In this document: positions 27,612 through 36,554 of the stretch, in pieces | How the letters are laid out: each line of letters opens with the position of its first letter | How positions within the stretch are numbered: position 1 is the first letter of the stretch | Assembly (NCBI GenBank): GCA_034506255.1 | Contig: JAPDPX010000008.1 | Coordinates: 186,001 to 250,000 of the forward strand | Direction: 5' to 3' | Length of the DNA: 64,000 nucleotides | From: a candidate division KSB1 bacterium | GTDB lineage: Bacteria; Zhuqueibacterota; Zhuqueibacteria; Zhuqueibacterales; Zhuqueibacteraceae | Made by a program: the position numbers and the translations under genes | The notes under the pieces: generated by a model | Seen by the model: the letters and a program-made list of their open reading frames with translations, nothing else | Database searches by the model: none | Told to the model about the DNA's origin: nothing

Positions 27612-28865
27612 ATGAAAACTAACCGCCGCGCATTTTTGGTGACAACTTTGGGCGCTGCGCTCGGCGCAACTTTGCAGGCGGCGCCGGTGCGCGCGCAAAC
27701 GCGCACAATCGCGCTGGAAGAATTGGACGCCGCCGCGAAAAAGCCCGTGCTCAGAGCCAAGCTTTTTAAAGATCCCATAATCATCGCCGCCATCGACTTG
27801 CTGAAAAACGGTGAGGAGTGGTTCGTGCGCGTGCGCTCGAAAGACGGCGCGGTCGGCATGGCCGTTTCCAACAATGAGCGCATGGATGCCTTCTATCCCA
27901 TTTTGACAAAAATCGTCGCGCCGTATTTTATCGGCAAGGACGCCCGGCAGCTCGAGACGCTCATTGACGGCGTTTATGTTCATGACAGCAATTACAAGCT
28001 GCAAGGCCTCGCCTTTTGGATGTGCGTCGCCTCGGTGGAATTTGCGATTTTGGATTTGCTCGGCCATCTCGCGGGCAAGCCGGTGGGCGATTTGCTCGGC
28101 AGCGTCACTCGCAACGAGATCAAAGTTTATCGCGCCAACAACGATCGTGGCTTGTCGGCGGAAGAATCGGTTCGCCGTACGAAAAAGCGCGTCGAGGAAA
28201 TCGGCGCCAAAGCGCTGAAGTTCAAAGTCGGCGGCAGATTAGGTTTCGCGGACTCGCCGCCCGGCCGCACCGAGAAGCTGATTCCCTTGATGCGCAAGAC
28301 GTTCGGCGACGAGATGGTGATCATGGCCGACGCCAACGGCTCGTACAACGTTGCGGAAGCGGTGCGTGTCGGCAGAATGTTGGAGGAGCACAAAATCACT
28401 TTTTACGAAGAGCCTTGCGCGTTCGATGAGTTGGAAGAAACCAAACGAGTTGCCGACACGCTCACGATCCCCATTGCCGGCGGCGAGCAGGAAAGCAGCC
28501 TCTGGCGCTTCCGCTGGATGATTCACAACCACGCTGTGCAAATCGTGCAGCCGGATTTGTTTTATTTCGGCGGCTTCATTCGCAGCGTGCGCGTCGCGAG
28601 AATGGCCGCCGCAGCCGGATTGGAATGCACGCCGCATATGAGCGGCAGCAGCGTCGGTTATCTCTACGTGATTCATTTTGCCTCGTTCGTTCCCAACGCC
28701 GGCGAGTTCATGGAGTACAAGGGCAAAAGCGAAAAAATACCCATTCATTGCGACACCTCGACGCTGATCTGCAAAGATGGCATCGTCCGCGTCCCCACCG
28801 GTCCCGGCTTTGGCATTGCCATTGATCCGGATTTTGTGAATCAAGCTGCGGTGATCACGGGTTGA
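27612..28865 (+). CDS. Second enolase-superfamily enzyme with Tat signal
   Basis: 417 aa, clearly related in fold to the product of 21556-22797 but distant in sequence. A short, strong twin-arginine signal is present (TNRRAFLVTTLGAALGA, cleavage likely after VRA or AQ). Active-site residues are retained: Lys203-x-Lys205 (KFKVGG), Asp240 (MADANG), Glu267 (YEEP), Glu292 (GGEQ), Asp315 (QPDLFYFGG) and His342 (TPHMSGSS). The CTPHMSGSSVGYLY stretch is like that of uncharacterised mandelate racemase-type dehydratases. It is followed by two GH2 genes. Its position after export-signal genes suggests that acid sugars are processed outside the cytoplasm; the substrate is unknown. Confidence 0.83.
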   Translation: MKTNRRAFLVTTLGAALGATLQAAPVRAQTRTIALEELDAAAKKPVLRAKLFKDPIIIAAIDLLKNGEEWFVRVRSKDGAVGMAVSNNERMDAFYPILTKIVAPYFIGKDARQLETLIDGVYVHDSNYKLQGLAFWMCVASVEFAILDLLGHLAGKPVGDLLGSVTRNEIKVYRANNDRGLSAEESVRRTKKRVEEIGAKALKFKVGGRLGFADSPPGRTEKLIPLMRKTFGDEMVIMADANGSYNVAEAVRVGRMLEEHKITFYEEPCAFDELEETKRVADTLTIPIAGGEQESSLWRFRWMIHNHAVQIVQPDLFYFGGFIRSVRVARMAAAAGLECTPHMSGSSVGYLYVIHFASFVPNAGEFMEYKGKSEKIPIHCDTSTLICKDGIVRVPTGPGFGIAIDPDFVNQAAVITG

Positions 28866-28889
28866 GTTGAATAGAGATTATGTCATAGC

Positions 28890-28906
28890 GCAGACTTCCA
28901 GTCTGC
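28890..28906. repeat. Small hairpin repeat (GCAGAC-TTCCA-GTCTGC)
   Basis: A 6-bp perfect stem with a 5-base loop in the 28866-28977 gap. Related TAGCGCAGAC/GTCTGC wording appears near 53493 and 58130. It is one of several short hairpins in this window with different stems but the same layout. Confidence 0.5.
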
Positions 28907-28977
28907 AAACGAAGGCAAGCTGGAAGTTTGTGCTACAAACTCTTCGCGACCGTGATGGTCTTCGAATTTAATACTGC

Positions 28978-31599
28978 ATGAAAATGAATAAAATGAATAA
29001 ACGATCCCTCCACGCCGTGCTTTTTTTGACGCTGTTATGCGCGCTCTGTTGGCGAAACGGCCAAAACCTCGCGTTGGCCCAATCTCCACCGCAACTCTTC
29101 ACCCCCAGCATCGAGATCAACCGCCAGCTTCAAGGCAAGGACATCGCCGCCGTTGATTTCTACGGCTTGGTGCCGGACGAAAAAGATTTCACCATCCATC
29201 CCAGCCTCCGCCCCGGCTGGACATGGTTGTCGGCGAAAAACGTGCGCCACAAAGACAAGACCATCAGTTTTTTTCTGCATAACGGCGATCTCTATTGCGA
29301 CGAAACGATCGTGAGCAATTTCCGTCGCCGCAAAGCGAAAAAGAACGTGACCGAGCTGGTGCAGGCCAATACCTTTCACCTTGCTTTTCTCCGCGGCGAT
29401 GGGAAGGATGAAGAAGTACTGATCTTCATCGCCACTGACACAGACAAGCAAGTCGAGGTGAAGATTGATCGAACCTTGCTCGGGGTTGAAAAACGGCTGC
29501 GGTATCAGCTTGCAGCCGGCGACGCCAAACTTTTGCGTATTGCGCTTCAGAGCCTGCGGCCGGAGTGGGAACCGCTGTATGTAAAACCCCGGCACCCCTT
29601 GCGGCAACGGATCAATCTCAATCACGATTGGAAATTCCACAAAGGCGATGTCGCCAATGCGCAAGCGCCGAATTTGAATGATGCCAATTGGGAGCCGGTA
29701 GCTTTGCCGCACAGTTGGAATGCCGGCGACATCATTGATGATCGCAATTTCAACGACGGTTTGGATATTTACACCTCTTATTGGCGCGGCATAAGCTGGT
29801 ACCGCAAGCAGTTTACGGTGGATCAAACTTGCAGAGGGAAAAAAATATTCATTGAGTTTGAAGCCGCGAATCAGGTGGCAGAAGTCTGGCTCAATGGCGT
29901 GCATTTGGGACAGCACATCGGCGGATACTTGGGGTTTGAATTCGAGGTGACCAGCCTCATAAAATTCGACAGATCGAATCTTTTGGCAGTGAAAGTTGAC
30001 AATCGTTTTGATTACGATATTCCTCCGCATACCGGCGATTTCAACATGATGGGGGGCATTACGCGAGAAGTTTGGTTGAAGGTGACGGAAAAGGTGCATG
30101 TCGTTTCAACCTTTGTCACCACACCGGAAGTTTCTCATCACGCCGCGACCGTCAAAGTGGTGACGGAAATAAAGAATGACGCCAATCATGCCAAAGAACT
30201 CCGGCTGGTTGCCAGCGTTGTCAATGCGGAAGGATTCATTGTCGCCTCGATGGAAAGCCACGCACGAGTGGAGAAAAACGCCTTGCACACATTGACACAA
30301 CAGAGCGGCGCGATTCCGCAGCCGCGTTTGTGGTCGCCGGAGGAGCCGAACCTCTATACCGTTTATTCCCATCTCTATGATGGCGAAACCCTGGTCGACG
30401 AATATGCTTCGCCGCTCGGTTTTCGCTGGTTTGAATTTGATTCACAAAAAGGTTTTTTCCTCAATGGCAAATATTTGAAGCTTCGCGGCGTCAATCTGCA
30501 TCAGGATCGTTTCGGCTACGGCCCGGCAGTGCCGGATTCGCTGCGCGTGCAAGATTTGCGTTTGTTCAAGAAAATGGGCATCAACTTCGTTCGCCTCGCG
30601 CATTATCCCCATGATCCGGTAATGCTGCAGGAATGTGACCGCCTGGGTATTCTGGTGTGGGAGGAGATTCCCTACGTCAATACCGTCGGCCGTGAAAAGT
30701 TCATCGACAATTGCAAAAACATGTTGGCCGAGATGATCGCCCGCGACCGCAATCATCCCGCCATCATATTTTGGGGAATCGCCAACGAAACTGCCGAAGC
30801 GTGGATGCCCGCCTCGGAAGTGCCGTACATCCGCAAGACGCTTCAAGCGCTCCATGATCTTGCGAAAGCGCTGGATACGACCCGGCTCACCGTGCAGGCG
30901 CAAAACAACATGGTGGATTACGATCTGGCCGGCATCACCGATTGCATCGGCTTCAATCGTTACTTCGGCTGGTATCGCGGCGCCATCGAAGATTTCGGCA
31001 AGGATATTGATGAGCTGCACCAAAAATATCCGCATTGGAAAATTCTGATCAGCGAATATGGCGCCGATGCCAAACGCGGTTACCATGTCGAAAACCCCGA
31101 ACGCTTCGATTTCAGCGAAGACTATCAACTGCGGTTTCACGAAGGCTATCTCCGGCAAATCAACGAGCGGCCGTGGCTTGGTGGCAGCGCGGTTTGGAAT
31201 GGCTGCGATTTTGCCTCCGAGCATAAAATTGGCAACATTCCCCGCCTCAATCAGAAAGGTCTGGTCGATTACAGACGCCGGCCGAAGGATGCCTACTATT
31301 TTTATCAGAGCCAATGGTCACAAGAGCCGATGGTTTACATCGTCTCGCACACGTGGCGCCATCGCAGTGGCAACAATGGCGAGAAGAAGCGTATTCGCAT
31401 TTTGAGCAATTGCGACGTCGTGGAGCTGTTTCTCAATGGACAACCGCTTGGCGCCAAAGAAGAGGATTTCGTGTGGGAAGTGGCATTCCATGAGGGAGAA
31501 AACGAACTGTTTGCCAGGGCCAGAAAGGACGAGGTCACTGTGAGTGACCGGGTAAAGTTGTATTTTGAATTCGCGACCAGGACCAATAACCGCAAGTGA
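28978..31599 (+). CDS. GH2 glycoside hydrolase, exported (beta-galactosidase/glucuronidase type)
   Basis: 873 aa. A signal peptide (to about residue 35, LALAQ) is followed by an N-terminal region of about 170 aa that I do not recognise, then the GH2 sugar-binding domain (INLNHDWKFHKGD, VALPHSWNAGD, YRKQFTV, VWLNGVHLGQHIGGY). An Ig-like middle domain and a TIM barrel follow. The acid/base is Glu604 (WGIANETAE) and the nucleophile Glu693 (LISEYGAD). KLRGVNLHQDRFGYG shows the usual barrel entry. The extra N-terminal domain and the C-terminal Ig-like segment make it longer than UidA. A side-chain galactosidase or glucuronidase of pectic polymers is likely. It is 39 bp before the next GH2 gene. 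Confidence 0.88.
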   Translation: MKMNKMNKRSLHAVLFLTLLCALCWRNGQNLALAQSPPQLFTPSIEINRQLQGKDIAAVDFYGLVPDEKDFTIHPSLRPGWTWLSAKNVRHKDKTISFFLHNGDLYCDETIVSNFRRRKAKKNVTELVQANTFHLAFLRGDGKDEEVLIFIATDTDKQVEVKIDRTLLGVEKRLRYQLAAGDAKLLRIALQSLRPEWEPLYVKPRHPLRQRINLNHDWKFHKGDVANAQAPNLNDANWEPVALPHSWNAGDIIDDRNFNDGLDIYTSYWRGISWYRKQFTVDQTCRGKKIFIEFEAANQVAEVWLNGVHLGQHIGGYLGFEFEVTSLIKFDRSNLLAVKVDNRFDYDIPPHTGDFNMMGGITREVWLKVTEKVHVVSTFVTTPEVSHHAATVKVVTEIKNDANHAKELRLVASVVNAEGFIVASMESHARVEKNALHTLTQQSGAIPQPRLWSPEEPNLYTVYSHLYDGETLVDEYASPLGFRWFEFDSQKGFFLNGKYLKLRGVNLHQDRFGYGPAVPDSLRVQDLRLFKKMGINFVRLAHYPHDPVMLQECDRLGILVWEEIPYVNTVGREKFIDNCKNMLAEMIARDRNHPAIIFWGIANETAEAWMPASEVPYIRKTLQALHDLAKALDTTRLTVQAQNNMVDYDLAGITDCIGFNRYFGWYRGAIEDFGKDIDELHQKYPHWKILISEYGADAKRGYHVENPERFDFSEDYQLRFHEGYLRQINERPWLGGSAVWNGCDFASEHKIGNIPRLNQKGLVDYRRRPKDAYYFYQSQWSQEPMVYIVSHTWRHRSGNNGEKKRIRILSNCDVVELFLNGQPLGAKEEDFVWEVAFHEGENELFARARKDEVTVSDRVKLYFEFATRTNNRK

Positions 31600-31638
31600 A
31601 CTCTCCGCTGGGAATTGTGAAAGGTCATACGACAACTT

Positions 31639-33456
31639 ATGCTCTATCCCCAAAACAATCGCTGCCGTACCGTTCTCGATCTCTCCGGCTTTTGGGAAAT
31701 CAAAGCCGATCCGGATCGCTTTGGTGTTGAAAAAAATTGGAACGATGGATTCGAAGCAGATGCTTATATTGGTGTGCCCGGCAGTTGGAATGAGCAGCTC
31801 GCCGAAATCGGGCTGATGAATTATGTCGGGCCGCTGTGGCACCAAACGCGCTTCCATGTTCCGTCCGCTTTATCCGAGAAAACATTGCTGCTGCGATTTG
31901 GCTCTGCTGATTTTCATGCCCGGGTTTGGGTCAATGGGGAGTTTGTCGGAGAGCACGAGGGTGGATTTTTGCCCTTTGAATTCGACATCACTTCTTTTAT
32001 CAACCATGATGCCGAGAACCTACTCGTCGTTTGCGTGGACAACACGCTGACCTATGACACCATTCCCCAGGGCCTCACCAAAGAGGATTTTGCCTCATTC
32101 CGCAAAAATCGTGACGCCTCTTTTCCTCCGACGGCGTTTGACTTTTTTGCCTACGGTGGTCTGCATCGTCCGGTGAAGCTTGTCGCGCTTCATCCTCTCC
32201 ATCTTTCCGAGGTGAAGGTCGACACCGCCATCGCGGGCACAACCGGCCATTTAAAATTCGAGGCAACATTCAGCCGGCTTTCCGAGGCAGCAAGCGTGGA
32301 AATCTCTCTTTGGGATGGCAGGCAGAAGCTGGAGAAAAAAATAAAACCCTGCAACTATTCAACCGTCGCCGGTGAATTTGCCATTTCGCGCTGCCAATTT
32401 TGGTGTCCCGAGAATCCCCATCTCTACCAGCTCCGGTTTTCAGTGCAGGAGAATGGTACGCCGGTGGATGAGTATCAGGTTGAAGTCGGCGTTCGCGAAA
32501 TCACCGTGGCCGGCGCGAAGCTGCTGTTGAATGGCGCGCCCATTTTTCTGAAAGGCTTCGGCAAGCACGAGGACTTCGCCGTTCTGGGAAAAGGTTTATC
32601 CCACCCCCTGATCGTCAAGGATTTTCAATTAATGAAATGGATTGGCGCCAATTCATTTCGGACCTCGCATTATCCCTACGCCGAAGAAATCATGCAGATG
32701 GCCGACCGCATGGGATTTTTGATTATCGATGAAGTGCCGGCGGTCAGTTTGAACTTTCGCCACGTCACCTCCAAAACCCTGGAGAATCACAAACGGGCGT
32801 TAACCGAGCTGATCGCGAGAGACCGGAACCATCCGGCGGTGATCAGTTGGAGCATCGCCAATGAACCCGGCATCTGGGGAGAGGAGGAAGCGATTTCCGA
32901 AAAGGCCGAGAACTATTGGGCGGAGATTTGCCGGCATGTCAAATCGCTCGATTCGACCCGGCCGATCACCCTGCCGGCTTTCGCCTTTTGGAAAGAGCGG
33001 GATCCTGCCTACAAATATTCCGACTTCATTTCCATCAACCGCTATTGGGGATGGTACGAGATTCCCGGCGAGATCGAGGAAGCCGGCGCCACGCTCAAAG
33101 CGGAAATGGAATTGCTCCACGAAAAGTATCAGAAGCCGATTCTCGTCTCCGAATTTGGCGCCGATACCATCGACGGGTTGCATGCCACCTATCCGCAACT
33201 GTTTACCGAGGAATACCAAACTCAGTTGATTCAGAAATATTTTGAAATCATCGAATCGCTGCCGTTTGCCATCGGCGAGCATATTTGGAATTTCGCCGAT
33301 TTCCGCACCGCGCAACATTTCCGCCGCGTAGTGTTGAACAAAAAAGGCGTATTCAATCGGCAACGGGAGCCGAAGGCGGCGGCCTTTGCGATTCGCCAAC
33401 ATTGGCTCTCATTTGATAAAAAGCCGCGTGCGGCAAAGTCTCGAAGAGACGATTGA
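31639..33456 (+). CDS. uidA: Beta-glucuronidase, GH2, cytoplasmic
   Basis: 605 aa without a signal peptide, matching UidA length. DLSGFWEIKADPDRFG, VPGSWNEQ, ARVWVNGEFVGEHEGGFLPFEFD and NLLVVCVDNTL are typical of beta-glucuronidases. Glu409 (SWSIANEP) is the acid/base and Glu505 (VSEFGAD) the nucleophile, close to the E. coli positions. GEHIWNFADFRTAQ and LNKKGVFNRQREPKAAAFAI complete the family signature. It releases glucuronate for UxaC, so glucuronides must be imported intact. The SSS transporter gene that follows is a candidate for that uptake. Confidence 0.92.
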   Translation: MLYPQNNRCRTVLDLSGFWEIKADPDRFGVEKNWNDGFEADAYIGVPGSWNEQLAEIGLMNYVGPLWHQTRFHVPSALSEKTLLLRFGSADFHARVWVNGEFVGEHEGGFLPFEFDITSFINHDAENLLVVCVDNTLTYDTIPQGLTKEDFASFRKNRDASFPPTAFDFFAYGGLHRPVKLVALHPLHLSEVKVDTAIAGTTGHLKFEATFSRLSEAASVEISLWDGRQKLEKKIKPCNYSTVAGEFAISRCQFWCPENPHLYQLRFSVQENGTPVDEYQVEVGVREITVAGAKLLLNGAPIFLKGFGKHEDFAVLGKGLSHPLIVKDFQLMKWIGANSFRTSHYPYAEEIMQMADRMGFLIIDEVPAVSLNFRHVTSKTLENHKRALTELIARDRNHPAVISWSIANEPGIWGEEEAISEKAENYWAEICRHVKSLDSTRPITLPAFAFWKERDPAYKYSDFISINRYWGWYEIPGEIEEAGATLKAEMELLHEKYQKPILVSEFGADTIDGLHATYPQLFTEEYQTQLIQKYFEIIESLPFAIGEHIWNFADFRTAQHFRRVVLNKKGVFNRQREPKAAAFAIRQHWLSFDKKPRAAKSRRDD

Positions 33457-33563
33457 AAACCGAATGCTCATGATATTACAAATGTTGTTTTCAAAGGTCC
33501 TTTCTGGACTTGGGATTTTTGAATTCTTCGGGACAAAATTTATCTCAGCCCATTTCGCGCTTA

Positions 33564-33680
33564 ACCCAATGCGGACAAGCCGCAACCCAAAAGAAAATCT
33601 CTAATGGATAGAAGAACCCAACTGTCAAAGCCTTATCCGCTGGGTTTTTCTATCCGTTGGAAAATTTTTTTGCAAAGATT
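33564..33680 (-). repeat. Dispersed hairpin repeat family 2, copy B
   Basis: The reverse complement aligns with 3256-3360 over about 110 bp. Within it, GGATAGAAGAACCCA (33606-33620) and TGGGTTTTTCTATCC (33641-33655) form a 15-bp stem with one mismatch and a 20-base loop. It occupies most of the 33457-33727 gap before the SSS gene; nothing else was seen in that gap. Confidence 0.65.
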
Positions 33681-33727
33681 TGACTTGTAACAGATTGACA
33701 TGAACTGATCACTGTTCTGCATCAACC

Positions 33728-35437
33728 ATGGCCGGCCTGACTCCACTCGACTTTGCGGTTATTCTGTTTTACCTCGCCGGCATCACCTGCATCGGCCTGC
33801 GCGCCTCGAAATCGGTGAAAGACGTCGGCGATTTTTTCATGGGTGGGCGGCGCTTTGGCAAGCTGTTGATGATGGTCAAAGCGTTCAGTGTCGGCACGCG
33901 CGCCGATCAAGCCGTGGCGGTGACCGGCGCGTCCTATCAAGTCGGCCTGTCCGGCGTGTGGTATCAATGGCTCTACATTTTCAGCACGCCGTTTTATTGG
34001 ATCATTGCGCCGATCTACCGCCGGCTGCGTTATCTCACCACCGGCGATTTCTTTGAACAGCGTTATGGCAAAGCTGCGGGTGCACTTTACACCTTCGTCG
34101 CGCTGCTCTTTTTTTCGGTCGAGATCGGCATGGTGTTGCGGGGCACCGGAACCACGGTCGAAGCACTGACCAAAGGGCAGATTCCGGCCAATCTCACGAT
34201 TTTTGTCGCCACCGCGGTCTTCGTCTCCTACAGCGCGGCAGGAGGCTTGGTTGCCGCCGTAAAAACCAAGCTCCTACAAGGCGCCATGCTCGTCATCCTT
34301 TCGCTTTTGCTCCTGCCATTTGCTTTCAGCGAGGCCGGCGGCTTTGCGGGATTGCACCAAAAGCTGGCGCCGGAGATGTTCTCCCTGGTGGCGAAATTCG
34401 AAGTCACGTTATTCTTCATCACAATGGTCACCATCAATGCCTTGGTGGGCGTCGTGGCGATGCCGCATCATACAGCCATCGGCGGCGCCGGAAAGAGTGA
34501 AATCAGTTGCCGCACCGGATGGACGTACGGCAATATTGTCAAGCGCTTCGTTACTCTCTGCTGGGCTTTTACCGGCTTGTTTGCTTTGGCGCTCTATCCC
34601 GGGCTGGCCGAGGCCGAACGCGAGCAAGCTTTCGGGATGATGATTTTAAATTTGCTGCCCGCCGGATTAGTAGGACTGATGATCGCGGCGATGGTTGCCT
34701 CATTGATGGCAGTTTGCGATGCCTACATGATCGATGGCTCGGCTCTATTCACCCGCAACTTTTATCGAAAGTTTTTTGCGTCAAGCTCCCGCGAAGAGCA
34801 CGAGATGAAAGTGGCGCGCTGGTCCTCCATTCTCGTCGTCGGCGCCGGCATTCTGTTCGCTCTGGTTTTGTCCGACGTCGTCTCCGGCTTGAAGTTCATT
34901 TGGAAAATCATGGCCTTTATGGGCATTCCGTTTTGGATGGCCATTTTCTGGCGGCGGGGGAATCGCTACGGACTTTGGGTGAGCGTCATGGTGACTTCGA
35001 CGCTTTCCTTTTACACACAATCACGCGACTGGCCGATTGAAAATCAGATTGCGCTTTATCTTCCCGCCGGGGTGCTGGCTTTTATCATCGCCAGCCTGCT
35101 TACCAAACCGGAGCCGGAAGAAAAACTGCGCGCCTTTTACACCTTGCTCCACACGCCGGTGGGTGAAGAATATAAACTCCGCAACGCCGGCATTGAGATC
35201 ATTCATCAAGGCGGCAGCTACGCCGGGCCGGTGCCGCGCCCATCCGGTTTCGCGCCCGCGCCAACGGAATCTCTCGAAGAGAAAGGGCACGCCCTGCTCT
35301 TGGTGGATTTGCTGGACCTGCCCAAAACCTTCAGCTTCAAACGCTATCGCATCGATATTTTGGGATTCATGGCGGCGTGGGGTTTGGTAGCGGGGATTAT
35401 CCTGGTTGCCGTTTTACTGGCGCGAATTGGGGCTTGA
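33728..35437 (+). CDS. Sodium/solute symporter, SSS family
   Basis: 569 aa with about 13 membrane helices plus a soluble loop of roughly 80 residues before the last helix (about 465-545). Sequence begins MAGLTPLDFAVILFYLAGI; GGRRFGKLLMMVKAFSVGTRADQAVAVTGASYQVG is the Na+-site region and AAMVASLMAVCDAYMIDGSALFTRNFY the helix-8 region. It lies after uidA and before the FAH hydrolase, so imported glucuronides, uronates or aldonates are likely substrates. Unlike the transporter at 9320-10807 this one appears full length. Confidence 0.9.
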   Translation: MAGLTPLDFAVILFYLAGITCIGLRASKSVKDVGDFFMGGRRFGKLLMMVKAFSVGTRADQAVAVTGASYQVGLSGVWYQWLYIFSTPFYWIIAPIYRRLRYLTTGDFFEQRYGKAAGALYTFVALLFFSVEIGMVLRGTGTTVEALTKGQIPANLTIFVATAVFVSYSAAGGLVAAVKTKLLQGAMLVILSLLLLPFAFSEAGGFAGLHQKLAPEMFSLVAKFEVTLFFITMVTINALVGVVAMPHHTAIGGAGKSEISCRTGWTYGNIVKRFVTLCWAFTGLFALALYPGLAEAEREQAFGMMILNLLPAGLVGLMIAAMVASLMAVCDAYMIDGSALFTRNFYRKFFASSSREEHEMKVARWSSILVVGAGILFALVLSDVVSGLKFIWKIMAFMGIPFWMAIFWRRGNRYGLWVSVMVTSTLSFYTQSRDWPIENQIALYLPAGVLAFIIASLLTKPEPEEKLRAFYTLLHTPVGEEYKLRNAGIEIIHQGGSYAGPVPRPSGFAPAPTESLEEKGHALLLVDLLDLPKTFSFKRYRIDILGFMAAWGLVAGIILVAVLLARIGA

Positions 35438-35458
35438 AGCGAATAACAAAAAGCAAAA

Positions 35459-35497
35459 CGCCGATGCCCGCAGATTTACAATCTGCGGGCATCGGCG
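35459..35497. repeat. Perfect 18-bp palindromic hairpin
   Basis: Arms 35459-35476 and 35480-35497 are perfect complements around the loop TAC; 21 bp after the SSS stop. No T-run follows, so it is not a standard intrinsic terminator. It may act as a REP-type or processing hairpin. Confidence 0.6.
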
Positions 35498-35535
35498 CCA
35501 ATCTGCGTCCCCAAAAACAAAGTCATGAGTTATGC

Positions 35536-35622
35536 ATGAATTTAGCGATCTGAACCGGAGTGCAATGCTTTAGCATTGCAAAACTAAAGTTTTGCACTCC
35601 GAGTTCGCTTGGCTAAATTCAT
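35536..35622. repeat. Composite cruciform element
   Basis: Outer arms ATGAATTTAGC(N5)GAAC and complement enclose CGGAGTGCAA/TTGCACTCCG. Inside are two further hairpins, AATGC-TTT-AGCATT and AAAACT-AAAGTTTT, so single strands can fold into a three-way junction. It ends 8 bases before the FAH gene start and would lie in its leader RNA. Confidence 0.6.
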
Positions 35623-35630
35623 ACTGAGTT

Positions 35631-36482
35631 ATGAATATTTTTCGTACTTTGATCAACCTTGTATTTGTCGCCGTGGCGCTGAATTGTGCGCTGGCTTCCG
35701 CCGAATCCAAAAAGATCGTGCGCTATCAGGATCAGGCCGGCGCGGTGCATTACGGCCTCGTCAAAGAAGACAAAGTGCATCAATTGAAAGGCGGCATCGA
35801 GGCGTTCGCGCGCGGCAAGTATGAGCTTGACGGCAAAATCCTCCCGCTGGCGCACCTCAAAATTCTCGCGCCGGCCGAACCGTCGAAGGTGATCAACTTC
35901 GGCTGGACGTACCCGCAGCATGCGCAGGAAGTCGGCGGCCAGGTGCAACGCAACGATCCGCTGGTGTTTCTGAAGCCGCCGACGGTGATCATCGCGCATC
36001 GCGACACCATTCGCTACCCGCACGGCTTGTCCAGGCAGGTGGAATTCGAAGGCGAGCTCGCCATCATCATCGGCAAGCACGCGAAAAATCTCACGCCGGA
36101 AAACGCGCTGGATTGCGTGCTGGGCTACACCTGCTTCAACGACGTGACTGCACGCGATCTCACCCAAAGCGATCCGGAATTTACGCGCGGCAAGGGCTTC
36201 GACACCTTCGGCCCGCTCGGCCCGTGGATCGTCACCGAGATCGACCCGCGTGATTTGCGCCTCACGACGACTTTGAACGGTGAAAAAAAGCAGGACGCGC
36301 GCACCTCGCAGATGAGCTACGGCATTCCGTTTCTCATCAGTTACATCTCGCAAGTGATGACGCTCAACCCCGGCGACGTCATCGCCACCGGCACGCCCGC
36401 AGGTTCGGCGGCGATGAAACCCGGCGACGTGGTGAAAATCGAAATCGAGCATATCGGCGAGCTGGTGAATTACGTGAAGTAG
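35631..36482 (+). CDS. FAH-family hydrolase with Sec signal peptide
   Basis: 283 aa. The catalytic core is fumarylacetoacetate-hydrolase fold: VINFGWTYPQHAQEVG, VEFEGELAIIIGKHAKN (Glu140 and Glu142 as metal ligands), GYTCFNDVTARDLTQSDPEFTRGKGFDTFGPLGPWIVT (Asp171), and GDVIATGTPAGSAAMKPGD. Related enzymes cleave acylpyruvates, including 2,4-diketo-3-deoxy sugar acids in non-phosphorylated rhamnose and fucose pathways. Unexpectedly, the first 24 residues are a good Sec signal (NLVFVAVALNCALASA, then ES), implying a periplasmic location. Near two Tat-exported dehydratase-like enzymes this suggests a shared extracytoplasmic route. The location could be tested directly. Confidence 0.85.
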   Translation: MNIFRTLINLVFVAVALNCALASAESKKIVRYQDQAGAVHYGLVKEDKVHQLKGGIEAFARGKYELDGKILPLAHLKILAPAEPSKVINFGWTYPQHAQEVGGQVQRNDPLVFLKPPTVIIAHRDTIRYPHGLSRQVEFEGELAIIIGKHAKNLTPENALDCVLGYTCFNDVTARDLTQSDPEFTRGKGFDTFGPLGPWIVTEIDPRDLRLTTTLNGEKKQDARTSQMSYGIPFLISYISQVMTLNPGDVIATGTPAGSAAMKPGDVVKIEIEHIGELVNYVK

Positions 36483-36554
36483 GAACTAATTGATTTGAAT
36501 GAAAGCGATGGCGGAAAAATGTTTGGACTGAAAAATAGAGATGGAGTAAACATT

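Noticed and set aside
35459..35497. Intrinsic terminator after the SSS gene
   Set aside because: The stem is perfect, but no T-run follows on either side, so it is listed as a repeat hairpin.
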